DNA of 49,537 nucleotides. Origin: Planctomycetaceae bacterium (lineage in GTDB: Bacteria > Planctomycetota > Planctomycetia > Planctomycetales > Planctomycetaceae). A program made the translations under genes and the position numbers. Shown here in pieces: positions 26,676 to 36,153 of this stretch. Location: positions 1 to 49,537 of the forward strand of contig CANJQC010000028.1 in the NCBI GenBank assembly GCA_947476295.1, written 5' to 3'. Below the pieces are notes generated by a model that searched no databases, had not been told where the DNA came from, and was given only the letters and a program-made list of their open reading frames with translations. How positions within the stretch are numbered: position 1 is the stretch's first letter; the number at the start of each line of letters is the position of its first letter.

Positions 26676-26909
26676 TTATCCATTAAGCTGCCACAGGGCT
26701 TGCAGCAGATCTGGTTCGGCGAACAATACTTCCAGATTCTCCTGCTGTGAGTTCTCTGCGGTCTGGAGGGATGAGCTGAGTTCCGAGATTTGATTAAATC
26801 CAGCGTCATCCTTCACCGCAGACTTCTTCAGCGTCGACAGCACCGTTGTCCGTCGCTGCTGCAACGTACCCGATGCCAGCTGTGATGCCTGAACAGGAGA
26901 CTCTGACAA
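26676..26909 (-). CDS. possible small protein or 3' gene remnant
   Basis: The 77-codon frame starts with TTG, and the open frame extends a further 15 or so codons upstream to a stop. Its sequence is protein-like: QLASGTLQQRRTTVLSTLKK, SELSSSLQTAENSQQENL, LEVLFAEPDLLQALWQLNG, a string of predicted amphipathic helices. There is no clear ribosome binding site. The stop is followed at once by a hairpin (26654-26672), which supports a real 3' end. I do not recognise the family. It may be what is left of a longer gene. Confidence 0.3.
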   Translation of the reverse strand: MSESPVQASQLASGTLQQRRTTVLSTLKKSAVKDDAGFNQISELSSSLQTAENSQQENLEVLFAEPDLLQALWQLNG

Positions 26910-27413
26910 CAGTCTGGAGAACGCACCTGTCCGCAGATCCGTACGGCTAAGTCATATGGGCGTTCTTAGTGATGAGAGCCTTGCGAGGTTTTCTTATTTT
27001 GATAAAAATTGCTTATCAAATTGCAAAAAAAAGGGCTGCCACGAGGGCTCGTCAACAGACAGTGTAACCGGAGATCGATGCCTGCTGACCCTGTGTTCGC
27101 CGGGGAGTGGATTTTGGGAGCATCCAGAGATTTGTAGCGAAACGGACGCTGGGATTATCGCCGTCGGTTTTGCTTCATCAGTGTCGTCGTGTTTTAGCAT
27201 CAGAGAATGAGAAGCAAACCTCTTTCGTCGTCCGTGGACTCTTTCCCGAACGACAGCATCGTTCAAAAGAACTACGGTGTTCAGCAGCCGCCTGCGGCAG
27301 CGTTAGCAGCGGTTTGATCAACAATCTGCGTTAAACCAGAAAAATGCTGCTAGACCAGCGTTTTTCGAATCCGATGCCAAGGACTTCACGTTAGTGGCGA
27401 AACACCTGACGCT
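26910..27413. other. intergenic stretch, AT-rich hairpin, no gene seen
   Basis: Nothing protein-like is visible on either strand. TTTGATAA (26998-27005) pairs with TTATCAAA (27013-27020) around seven bases, and a run of eight A follows at about 27024-27031. This makes a locally AT-rich patch in otherwise GC-richer sequence. Confidence 0.4.
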
Positions 27414-27443
27414 TTGGTTTCCGCAACGTAGAATTGGTATAAT
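27414..27443 (+). promoter_or_regulatory. sigma-70 promoter with extended -10 for the NfeD-type gene
   Basis: TTGGTT (27414-27419), an 18-base spacer and a perfect TATAAT (27438-27443) preceded by TGG form an extended -10 promoter. Transcription would start near 27450, leaving a leader of about 130 bases before the ATG at 27583. Confidence 0.6.
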
Positions 27444-27582
27444 CAAGCGTCGGATTTGCCGGGAAGTTCCTGGGCTTGACGCTTTGCACTGCCAAACGGC
27501 ACCGACTGTTTCCGAGTTCCGTGAGCGACAGGGAGGCTAACTCTCGGGCCGCTGATGAAGATATCTCACTCAGGATTTTTTC

Positions 27583-29886
27583 ATGCGACGCATTCCTGCA
27601 ACTGCTTTCCTGCTGGCAGGCATTGGTCTTATCAGCCCTTCGCTCGTGTTTGCACAGGTTGACGACAAAGCCGCCGCAGAATCTATTGAGATCCAGAATA
27701 TCGAACCTGTTCTCAAGCCATTCGGACAGTTCGTTACGATCGGTGGCCAGATCGATGATGAACTAGTGAGCCGCCTTACAAATCTGACAAAGGAATTGCA
27801 AACGAAAGCGGTGCGCGAAAAACGACAGGCGATCCTGGTCATGGAGATTTCTGCAGGTTCAAGTCGCCAGGGACAAATCAGCGATCTGGCGAAGGTTCTG
27901 GTCTCACCGGAGCTCAGCAACCTCCGCACGGTCGCATGGATTCCCAAGACACTCGACGGAAATCATGCCATTCTGGCGTTGGCGTGTCATGATATTTTCA
28001 TGCACCCCGCAGCAGCTCTGGGAGACATCGGTCGCGGGACCGCACTACCAGATGTGGAGCAGAATTTTGTGCTGGATATCGTCGATCGCGGCCGCAACCT
28101 TCGCATGTCGCGAGCGATCGCAAAGGCTATGATGGACCCCGCCAGCACGGTCATGCGGGTTACTCTGGAAGGTCGCGACGGCACGACGCGACAACAATTT
28201 CTCACCGCTGCGGAACTGCGCGAGTTGCAAAATCAGGACGTCGTCATTTCGCAGACCGACACCGTAAAAGATCCTGGTCAGCCAGGACTGTTCAAAGGCA
28301 GTGAAGCAGCGCGTTCGGGTTTTCTGGTCGCCGCGACACCAACCAACCGCAATGAAGTCGTCGCTGCGCTCAATCTGCCGCTGGAAGCCATGCGGGAAGT
28401 GGGCGGCAGTAACGCGAAAGTTGTGGCCCGCGTCATTGCAATTAATAACGTCGTCGGAAAACTACTGGCTGACTTTGTCGAACGCGAAACTCAGCGTGCC
28501 ATCGCCGACGGTGTGAATATAATCATTTACGACATCGATACACTCAGCGGTGACAAAGACCATGCACAACACGTTGCCACGCTGATTGCGGAACTCGATC
28601 CCACGCAGGTGACAACGGTGGCATGGGTCAGCAAAGAAGCCACTCAGGCCGGCGCACTTGTGGCGCTGAGTTGCGATCGCATCTTTCTGGCCGAGGACGC
28701 AACGATCGGCAGTATCGATTTGAAAGCCATGCGACTGAACCATGGTCATCGGCTGCCGCCCGCCGGCGAGATTATCCCGGAGGACCTGCAGCGGTTGCTG
28801 ACGCTGATAAATTCGATCGCAAAACGCAAGAACCGTTCTGTATCTTTGATGCAGGCGATGGCCGATTCTTCATTGCCTGTATTCGAAGTGACACACAAGG
28901 AATCCGGTCGGGTGACATGGATGAATGAACCTGAATTGACCGCTCAGCCGGAAGAATGGATTAAAGGCCTCGCGATTCCTGAAGCCCGCGGTGGAAATCT
29001 CCTTATATTAAACGCCAAACGCGCCCACGAGCTGGGGCTGACGGAAACTCCCTGCCACGATCTTGAGCAGTTGCGAACTCGGCTGGGGATTAGTACGACA
29101 GTGGATCTTCGTCCAGTCTCAAAAACGTGGGTCGATAATCTGGTGACGACATTAAATTCCGGATTTGCCGGTTTTCTGCTGATCACCATCGGTATCATCT
29201 GTATCTACCTTGAACTGCACATACCGTCCGGGCTGTTTGTGATCGGAGCGGTGACCAGTTTCTCCCTGTTTTTCTGGAGTCGCTTTCTGGGTGGTGCAGC
29301 AGGAGGTCTTGAGCTGACTCTGTTCATACTTGGAATGGTGCTGCTTGGGCTTGAATTCTTTGTGATTCCAGGTTTCGGCGTGTTCGGCGTTTCTGGAATT
29401 CTAATGACAGTCGTGTCACTCGTGATGGCAAGCAATACGTTTTCAGGAATGTCTGCGACGGAGAGTTTTGAACAATCCATGAGCAGTCTCGGTTCGCTTG
29501 CTGCAGCGTTGATGGTGGTCATTGCAGTCGCTGCCGTGCTGAATCGTTTTCTGCCGTCGATCCCGTTTATCAATCGTCTGATTTTGACTCCGCCTGGCTA
29601 TGCGGCGAACGACAGCGAAGGGTTAAAACTGAAACCATCGCTGCTGAGTCGTATGACGGTCACCGGCTCGATCAGCGTCGGCATGATCGGTACGACGGCA
29701 TCGTCTCTGCGACCGACCGGAAAAGCCATGTTCGGCGACAAGTACGTCGATGTCGTTAGTGATGGTGCGTATATCGATCACGGCACAAAGATCGAAGTTA
29801 TCCGGCTCGCTGGCAATCGCATCATCGTCCGGTCAGTGAACACCGAGGCGACAGAAGCGCAGGAATCGCAGCCCTCGCACTATTGA
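27583..29886 (+). CDS. NfeD-type membrane protein with two ClpP-like domains (apparent pseudoprotease)
   Basis: The 767-residue protein has a signal peptide (to about residue 24) and two tandem ClpP/crotonase-like domains (about 45-250 and 275-500). Four or five membrane segments follow (about 528-655), then a C-terminal NfeD OB-fold (about 690-750, GTTASSLRPTGKAMFGD, VDVVSDGAYIDHGTKIEVI). In active NfeD proteases the nucleophilic Ser lies in a S-AASAG-like turn. The corresponding turns here read KEATQAGALVALSCDRIF (352-369) and KTLDGNHAILALACHDIF (122-139), with no Ser at that place in either. NfeD proteins pair with stomatin-like proteins in membrane quality control; none is encoded in the window. 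CAGGA lies seven bases before the ATG. The 3' end overlaps the DUF457 gene by seven bases. Confidence 0.85.
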   Translation: MRRIPATAFLLAGIGLISPSLVFAQVDDKAAAESIEIQNIEPVLKPFGQFVTIGGQIDDELVSRLTNLTKELQTKAVREKRQAILVMEISAGSSRQGQISDLAKVLVSPELSNLRTVAWIPKTLDGNHAILALACHDIFMHPAAALGDIGRGTALPDVEQNFVLDIVDRGRNLRMSRAIAKAMMDPASTVMRVTLEGRDGTTRQQFLTAAELRELQNQDVVISQTDTVKDPGQPGLFKGSEAARSGFLVAATPTNRNEVVAALNLPLEAMREVGGSNAKVVARVIAINNVVGKLLADFVERETQRAIADGVNIIIYDIDTLSGDKDHAQHVATLIAELDPTQVTTVAWVSKEATQAGALVALSCDRIFLAEDATIGSIDLKAMRLNHGHRLPPAGEIIPEDLQRLLTLINSIAKRKNRSVSLMQAMADSSLPVFEVTHKESGRVTWMNEPELTAQPEEWIKGLAIPEARGGNLLILNAKRAHELGLTETPCHDLEQLRTRLGISTTVDLRPVSKTWVDNLVTTLNSGFAGFLLITIGIICIYLELHIPSGLFVIGAVTSFSLFFWSRFLGGAAGGLELTLFILGMVLLGLEFFVIPGFGVFGVSGILMTVVSLVMASNTFSGMSATESFEQSMSSLGSLAAALMVVIAVAAVLNRFLPSIPFINRLILTPPGYAANDSEGLKLKPSLLSRMTVTGSISVGMIGTTASSLRPTGKAMFGDKYVDVVSDGAYIDHGTKIEVIRLAGNRIIVRSVNTEATEAQESQPSHY

Positions 29887-30623
29887 ATCCTTGTATCGCC
29901 GGGCTCTTTCGCGATGCGGAATGCGGGGGCGTCTTCCAGGTCGGAAGTTACACGTATGGTTTGCGGAGCCGGGACTTTACCAGGATCGTGGACGATTCCG
30001 GCCTCGACCAGGGTCGCATAACTCAGGCACAGCAATAACCCCATCGTAACCCCGTTCGGCAGTGCTTCTGGTCCAAAAAATTTCATTGCACTGCCTGACG
30101 ATTTTGCAAGACGCACTTTCATACCGTCCCACTGCACGCTGTACATTTCGTCCAGTACGAGATGCGACAGAAATCCGATGCCAACACCGACGGCCATCAA
30201 CACGCGTACTCGCAGCTCGTCACTGTGATAGCAGAGAAACACAAGTTCTGAAGCGATCAATAATGCCGGAATACTGTGAAACATACCACGGTGAACGGTC
30301 AGCTTTCCCAGCAGAAATGCGCCACCGTACTTTACGACCGCGTAAGAAATAATTGCGAACAGCATCGCTCGGTCGCCGCGAACACCGACGGCCTGAGCGT
30401 TGTGCAGCAGCAACAATGGAGCGAATGCTGCAACGACTCCGGACAGTTCACGGATCGGCCGGCCGCTCTCAGAATCTAGGTCCGGCAACATTCCTGCAAC
30501 CCATGTGAGTACACCAACAATTGCGGCCTGCACCAGACTGTAACCGAACAGAAAGACCGCTGCGGAAGCGTACGCAACGCCCAGAATGCCGCTGACGGTG
30601 ATGTGTTCGCGATACGCTGCCAT
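29880..30623 (-). CDS. DUF457 (YdjM-like) membrane-bound metal-dependent hydrolase
   Basis: The 247-residue polytopic membrane protein has the motif set of the DUF457/YdjM family: an early His (REHITVSGILG), PDLD in a loop (GMLPDLDSESG), HRGMFHS and SHLVLDEMYS. The conserved Asp and His residues suggest a metal site at the membrane surface. Members are annotated as putative phospholipase- or lipid-related hydrolases, without a proven substrate. Five or six hydrophobic segments are present, and the C-terminal 60 residues are soluble. AGGAG lies about 12 bases before the ATG at 30623. It is convergent with the NfeD-type gene, with a seven-base overlap of coding ends. Confidence 0.82.
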   Translation of the reverse strand: MAAYREHITVSGILGVAYASAAVFLFGYSLVQAAIVGVLTWVAGMLPDLDSESGRPIRELSGVVAAFAPLLLLHNAQAVGVRGDRAMLFAIISYAVVKYGGAFLLGKLTVHRGMFHSIPALLIASELVFLCYHSDELRVRVLMAVGVGIGFLSHLVLDEMYSVQWDGMKVRLAKSSGSAMKFFGPEALPNGVTMGLLLCLSYATLVEAGIVHDPGKVPAPQTIRVTSDLEDAPAFRIAKEPGDTRIQ

Positions 30624-31041
30624 GAGAAGTCTTTACTCCTGTTAGATTTTGCGGCTGTCAGTCGTTCAACTTGTAATCACAGATCAGACTTTGATCAAAG
30701 GCCATCAGTCTTGGTGAGGTCGATCACCGTGTTGATTATCGTCAAAGGCAGCATTATCGGCGCAGCTTTCCACAAGTATTGATGCAGAGAGCCGGATTTT
30801 CTCACGCAGCGTCTTCGACGCAAGCGGACAATATAAGGCAAATCAATTGCTGCAACCGGCAGAAACTGCCACACCGGGAGTGAGACGACATCGTCACGAT
30901 CGACACAATCGATATGTTTCATCAAAAGCGATCTCTTCGACATCAACTTCGGTCACTGCCGGTTTTCTGACCACTGTTCAGAAGGCACAATTCAGCGCCG
31001 CGTTGCTGAACTGTGTGTTTCCCCTGGGCAGAGTTTTCTAC
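30624..31041. other. intergenic stretch before the surface hydrolase
   Basis: An open frame extends from 30847 into the hydrolase gene, but its first 65 codons are Arg/His/Ser/Thr-rich, without a signal peptide or similarity, so it is treated as noncoding. I see no strong promoter or terminator. Confidence 0.4.
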
Positions 31042-34000
31042 ATGTTGAGCCTCGATCGAATATGCCGCATGCTTGCGAAGGCACGCCGCGTGTATGCCCT
31101 CTCGCATCGCAGACGTCTGCGACATATTCCCGTGATCTCAGAACTCCTTGAAAGTCGCCAACTGCTGGCAGCATCCGGATTGCTGGTACAGCATCGATCA
31201 GGGCAGAGTTTCGTCACATGGCAGGAAGATACGAACGTTGGCGGCGAGGGCTATCACGTCTATCGCTCAGCGTCGCCGATCATCACAGCCAACATCGGAC
31301 AGGCGCAGAAGCTGACCTCAAAATGGGGGGCGCTGGATGACAACACGTCGCAACATGCTCTGACAGGTGTCGGGGCTCCGGCAAACTTTGTAATTCAGGA
31401 TCTGGGGTTGCCACTGTCGAATGAACAGGGGTTGTTTGTGTACACGATCCCGGCGGGAGGGGCGGGAAACTGGTACTATGCGGTCACCGAAGTCATCAAC
31501 GGTGTGGAGAATCAGACGCTGACCGCCGGATCGAATTCACTATCAAGTGCAATCGCTGATACAGTCGCCACGCCCCAGCCGGTTTTGATCTCTACGATCA
31601 ACAACGGCCATGGTCGTGTCTACACCCAATTTATGGATTACAATAACTGGAATCCAACGTTTGAAGGATATGCTTACAACTACAGTGTCGCGTTGCCGGT
31701 GAATTATGACCCAAACGCAGCATGGCCCATGCGACTGATGCCTCATGCATACGGCGAACGCTATCGTTTGGAAGCCTATTCGGACTTCAACTGGCCAGTG
31801 ATCGAAGTCTTTCCGGACGATGCTGGCGCTCAGTCAGGTTATCTCAACACCTGGTGGTACGGATTTGCTGCAGATCATAACTACAAGACCGATGGCCCGA
31901 TTCCGACGAGTGGTCATATTGAAAACTTCACCGAGCAGCGACTGTTGCAGATGATGGATCAGGTGAAGGCAAATTTCAATGTGGACTCACAGGCAGTTCA
32001 TATTCAGGGCCATTCCATGGGAGCGTCCGGTGCTTTATCGCTCGGAATGCGATACGGTGACTATTTCGCCTGGGCTTTTTCCAGCGAACCGATGACCAAC
32101 TATGGCACAAATCCACTGTTTCAGGGTCAGTTCGAAAGCCTGTGGGGAACTCAGGCGTCGAACCTGCCTGTTATCAATAGGGGTCCGTATGCATCCAGAC
32201 TTACAAAGTACAACGGCACGGGTGTTTATGACTGGATGAATCATCAGGAGATGCTCAACATCATGCGCAATGAGCCGATGGCGATGTTGATGGTAGGGCA
32301 CGGGAAGGTCGATGATGTGATCGACTGGCAGACTCAGGGACGTCCGATCATCGCCGCATTGAACAACGCACATGTCGCATTCACGGCCGAGCAGCGCGGC
32401 AACTGGGATCACAACTGGATGGGCTTCGATTACATGAATGAGGCCATGTTCGGCGTCCCGAATGTTAGTCGGACGGACTGGGTTTTCCGCAAAGACAGCA
32501 GCCTGATCGCATTCTCCAACGCTTCCGGTTCAGGTCCTCTGGTCCCCGGAACGATCGGCACCAACTTCTACAATTTCGCACTGGACTGGTCTGTTTCGTG
32601 GAATAACTTTGGAGCAGCCATCGTTGATGCCGTCAATCAATATGAAGTCACTCTGCGTTCGCGCGCGGGGACTCAGACAGCCGATGTGACGCCGCAGAAA
32701 ACTACCGCGTTTAACATGGCCCCTGGGGCAACGGTGACGTGGCAGAACATCAATGTCGGCACAACTCTGATGATTCAGTCCGGCACTGTGACTGCAGATT
32801 CCGGCGGCTTGGTGACGATTCCCGGTGTCCAGATTCTCACGAACGCTGGCAACCGGCTGATTCTGAATGCCGGCGTTTCCACGCCAACCGTGCAGGCTCC
32901 GATCGGAGCGACGACACTTCAGGCTCCAGCGATAACATGGTTAGGAAGTAATGGTGCAGCCAGTTACGACGTTTGGATTAACAATCTGAGTACCGGCCAG
33001 AGTCCGGTAATTCTGACAAACGTCAGCGACACAAGCTATACGTCCCCAAACCCAATGGGAATCGGACGTTATCGCGTCTGGGTACGCGCGAAAACTGTTG
33101 GCGGAGCACTGACAGCATGGTCAGCGCCAAAGGATTTTCAGATTAAGACGCCTGTCGTGATCGACAACCTGCCCGCGACTTTCAATGATGCTGTCTTAGT
33201 GAGCTGGGCTCCTTTACTAGGTGCTGTAAAATACGATCTCTGGATCAATAACCTCACAAACGGCCAGTCGCAGGTTGTCCGCCAGACGGCACTGACGACG
33301 ACCTCGTATCAAATTCCCGGCAATCTGCCGCTCGGAAAATACGGTGTCTGGGTGCGCGGGATCGACGCCGGAAATACGGTGGCTGAATGGTCGCTTGCAA
33401 AGCAATTCAATACCGCCCCACGAACAATTATCACGTCGCCGTCAACGCCAGGCTTCAATAATCTGCCTGTCTTTCAATGGCAGGCACTCGCCGGAGCGAC
33501 ACAGTACCAAATCTACGTCCAGAATCGTACGACAAATGCAGTGACCCTGAGTCAAACGAACATCACTGCAACCAGTTTTACCCCAACTTCGGCATTGCCG
33601 ACCGGTGACTACCGTTGGTGGGCGCGTGGCTCGAACAACTCGGGGATCGTTGGCGGCTGGAGCGTGCAACTGGACTTTAATGTCGGTGGCAAACCGATTG
33701 TGCTCACGCCAATCGGTACGACATCAAATCGTACGCCAACGTTTTCGTGGACTCCAGTGCAGGGAGCAGATCACTTTGAACTGTGGGTCTCAAAACGCGA
33801 TGGCACTGGCGTCGTCATCAACCTCACAAACATCACGGCTGCCAGCTATACCCCGACGACCAGTCTGGCACCGCATGCATACCGTATCTGGGTACGAGCA
33901 GTGACATCGACGGGTGCGTTCAGTGCATGGAGTGCGTATGTTGACTTGACCGTGACGGATACTTCATTCGAACTCGTAACTCCGGAGGATCTGTCATCGA

Positions 34001-34095
34001 TTCTGGTCTCGGTGCTTTCACAGGAAGAATATCCTGTGGTATCTGAACCGAAAAAAGCTGATTACTCAGGATACTCAACTTCAACCAGCGGCTGA
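31042..34095 (+). CDS. large surface-exposed esterase/peptidase-like protein with LESRQLLAA leader and four Fn3-like repeats
   Basis: The 1017-residue product (ATG at 31042) opens with the basic planctomycete leader, in which an Arg/His-rich stretch runs into ELLESRQLLAAS, the LExRxLLAA signature of their exported surface proteins. An Ig/Fn3-like module follows (FVTWQEDTNVGGEGYHVYRS). Then comes an alpha/beta hydrolase domain: the nucleophile elbow GHSMGAS has S325, a candidate acid is D424 or D425 (GKVDDVIDW), and a candidate His is H457 (GNWDHNWMG), in the normal order. The C-terminal third has four repeats of 85-90 residues (about 32895-33147, 33148-33411, 33412-33687 and 33688-33960). Each has the form W..l.GA..Y.lWi.n...g..., T.Y.....lp.G.YrvWVRa and saWS. 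The substrate is unknown; a secreted carbohydrate or ester hydrolase is likely. Confidence 0.82.
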   Translation: MLSLDRICRMLAKARRVYALSHRRRLRHIPVISELLESRQLLAASGLLVQHRSGQSFVTWQEDTNVGGEGYHVYRSASPIITANIGQAQKLTSKWGALDDNTSQHALTGVGAPANFVIQDLGLPLSNEQGLFVYTIPAGGAGNWYYAVTEVINGVENQTLTAGSNSLSSAIADTVATPQPVLISTINNGHGRVYTQFMDYNNWNPTFEGYAYNYSVALPVNYDPNAAWPMRLMPHAYGERYRLEAYSDFNWPVIEVFPDDAGAQSGYLNTWWYGFAADHNYKTDGPIPTSGHIENFTEQRLLQMMDQVKANFNVDSQAVHIQGHSMGASGALSLGMRYGDYFAWAFSSEPMTNYGTNPLFQGQFESLWGTQASNLPVINRGPYASRLTKYNGTGVYDWMNHQEMLNIMRNEPMAMLMVGHGKVDDVIDWQTQGRPIIAALNNAHVAFTAEQRGNWDHNWMGFDYMNEAMFGVPNVSRTDWVFRKDSSLIAFSNASGSGPLVPGTIGTNFYNFALDWSVSWNNFGAAIVDAVNQYEVTLRSRAGTQTADVTPQKTTAFNMAPGATVTWQNINVGTTLMIQSGTVTADSGGLVTIPGVQILTNAGNRLILNAGVSTPTVQAPIGATTLQAPAITWLGSNGAASYDVWINNLSTGQSPVILTNVSDTSYTSPNPMGIGRYRVWVRAKTVGGALTAWSAPKDFQIKTPVVIDNLPATFNDAVLVSWAPLLGAVKYDLWINNLTNGQSQVVRQTALTTTSYQIPGNLPLGKYGVWVRGIDAGNTVAEWSLAKQFNTAPRTIITSPSTPGFNNLPVFQWQALAGATQYQIYVQNRTTNAVTLSQTNITATSFTPTSALPTGDYRWWARGSNNSGIVGGWSVQLDFNVGGKPIVLTPIGTTSNRTPTFSWTPVQGADHFELWVSKRDGTGVVINLTNITAASYTPTTSLAPHAYRIWVRAVTSTGAFSAWSAYVDLTVTDTSFELVTPEDLSSILVSVLSQEEYPVVSEPKKADYSGYSTSTSG

Positions 34096-36068
34096 AGCAG
34101 TCCGCCCTTCAAGGGAATTCGGCCGTAGACAGATTCGTCCCACGTGTGCAGCCCAAGGACGGCCCGAGAGATCGTCGGGGCCACCAGACTCCGGTACACC
34201 AGCACCTGATGATCTCCGATGCGGATTCGGAAACCGCTGGCTTCGTGAGTGCCCGCAGTGCGACGCGATTCGGTCACTGTCAATCGAGTCCAGTCGGCCG
34301 GTTGATCGATTCGCTTTGGATGCCAGTCCAGAGCCAATGGCAGCGTCACGCCGCCTTTGCCGACTCCGGCGAGTTCCAGCTGCCCGTCATGCTCCCGATA
34401 GCTGCCCAGCGTGTGCTGGATTCGATCGTCCTCCAGCCACAGCGGAAACGTCCGAACTGTGCGCGGCCCGACCGACAGTGTTAGTTCGCGCGTCACGGCG
34501 TCCGTTGTACAGGCAGCTTCGTCCACAAGCGGCACAGATGTGACCAACTGGACTTTGCGTTCCGGGTCGTTACTGGTGACGCTGTCGGTCATCATGGCAA
34601 AACGATCGCATGGTGCCAGCAGCAATTGTCGCACCTGCTTCACGGATGTGGCATCTTCCGCTTCCAGCTCCACAAAGACTGTTTCCGGATCAAGGAACCA
34701 GCAACTGCACTTCCACGCAGTCGGCGAAGGCAGAACTTCGTCATCCAACTGCACGGACCAGCTCCACGTTCCAGACAGGACTGGGACACCGGCTGCTGCG
34801 ACCATGACCTGAGGACTATTGGAATGCCATTCCAGCGTGAGCGCGTCCGCGTCCGGGTCTAACGATGATCGCAGGATTGCAAGGCAGCCTGAGTCGGATT
34901 GCCATGACACCTCCGGCTTCGGCTTCTTCTCAATGCGCTTGCGGTTTGCTTCTTTCTGCTGCTCCTCAGCATTATCTGACGAGTCGCACGTTGCCGATTG
35001 ACCGGGCGGAAGGTCAACCACGCCCGCATCATCGTCGGTCTTCGTCTTCTTCAGTTTCTTCGGGCGCGTGACTTCACCGGCCGGTTGGCGGCACCCATTG
35101 ATGAGTTTCATTAAACGTTTTTCCTGCGTTGAACCAGACGCCGGAATCAGAAGTTCCAGAATGTCCGCAAGTGAAGGTTCCAACTTATTCGGAGCGGCGT
35201 CGGTCTGATGATGCGTAGATGGCAGCATGAGCAACGCAGCACGCTCCGTCACCAGAGTAAGCCGTTCCGCACTGTCATTGCTCCACAGCGGTTCATGAAA
35301 AGCATCAGCCCAGATCGTGCATCGCGTGAGTGGGGCCAGCCATTCAGGCAGCCGAGTCAGCAGCGATCCATGCACCAGCCCTTGTGCATCCGTGCATTCC
35401 AGCAGCACCTTTCGCAGCGATTCTGTTGCCGACTTCGCGAGCGTTTGCACGCCTCCGAGAGGACTCAGCAGCAAACTGCAGATCCAGGGCGATTCACCCT
35501 GCTGAATTATTTGACGGATTGTGTCGTTTTCTTCTGTCGCGGTCGGTGAATCAAACAGCCCTCCTGAAGATTCGCGGAGCGCTGCGTCGGCGAGGACGGC
35601 GAGCGCCTGAGTAAAATTCTCGGAAGACAGGGCCGCACCCTCGCGAAACAGTATCTCGGCGACTGCAATCGTTTCCCACGGACCTGGCGCGATGCCAACT
35701 TCCACCAGCCAGTTTGTAATGACCTCGTCATATTTTGACGGGACTTTGGCCTGCTTTCTTTTCTTGCCTTTAATTTTTACCGTCGCACGGGACTGCTTCG
35801 TCGAATGCGGAGACATGTCGTCCAGCGCTGCCGCGAGTTCTCGTTCACGCCCGCTCAAATCGACTGCATCAACCGACCATGAGGCTAGCAGGGAAGTATG
35901 CCTCAGTTGTTTACGAAGTCGCTTCATTGGCTTCGCAAGCACAGCCAGAAACGCATTCTGAAACGCGGCAGGATCATCCGCCGCCACAGCAGCTCGCAAA
36001 GCAGGATCGGCTTTGCGCCCCAGAGGAATCGAACGCAGTAGTTTCTTGAGTAACGTCGCTGTTGCCAT
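34062..36068 (-). CDS. large cytoplasmic protein of unknown function
   Basis: I do not recognise this 668-residue protein. From the ATG at 36068 (a second ATG at 36113 is possible) it begins with a basic helix (TATLLKKLLRSIPLGRK) and has no signal peptide or membrane segment. The N-terminal 400 residues are helical. A Lys/Glu-rich linker with short repeats (PKKLKKTKTDDDAG, NAEEQQKEANRKRIEKKPKP) follows. The C-terminal half is beta-rich and Trp-rich (SGTWSWSVQLDDE, CWFLDPETVFVELEAEDA, VTLPLALDWHPKR), faintly like the beta-sandwich end of heparinase II/III-type proteins. Its 3' end overlaps the convergent hydrolase gene by 34 bases, a long overlap for two full-length genes. Codon pattern looks normal, so it is probably expressed. 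Confidence 0.65.
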   Translation of the reverse strand: MATATLLKKLLRSIPLGRKADPALRAAVAADDPAAFQNAFLAVLAKPMKRLRKQLRHTSLLASWSVDAVDLSGRERELAAALDDMSPHSTKQSRATVKIKGKKRKQAKVPSKYDEVITNWLVEVGIAPGPWETIAVAEILFREGAALSSENFTQALAVLADAALRESSGGLFDSPTATEENDTIRQIIQQGESPWICSLLLSPLGGVQTLAKSATESLRKVLLECTDAQGLVHGSLLTRLPEWLAPLTRCTIWADAFHEPLWSNDSAERLTLVTERAALLMLPSTHHQTDAAPNKLEPSLADILELLIPASGSTQEKRLMKLINGCRQPAGEVTRPKKLKKTKTDDDAGVVDLPPGQSATCDSSDNAEEQQKEANRKRIEKKPKPEVSWQSDSGCLAILRSSLDPDADALTLEWHSNSPQVMVAAAGVPVLSGTWSWSVQLDDEVLPSPTAWKCSCWFLDPETVFVELEAEDATSVKQVRQLLLAPCDRFAMMTDSVTSNDPERKVQLVTSVPLVDEAACTTDAVTRELTLSVGPRTVRTFPLWLEDDRIQHTLGSYREHDGQLELAGVGKGGVTLPLALDWHPKRIDQPADWTRLTVTESRRTAGTHEASGFRIRIGDHQVLVYRSLVAPTISRAVLGLHTWDESVYGRIPLKGGLLQPLVEVEYPE

Positions 36069-36153
36069 GACTGTAACCTGACGAAAAAGCCCGAAAAAAT
36101 TCAGTCGTTCCATCGACTACAGTTTTTAGTTCTCGACTCGCAAATCCGTTCCT

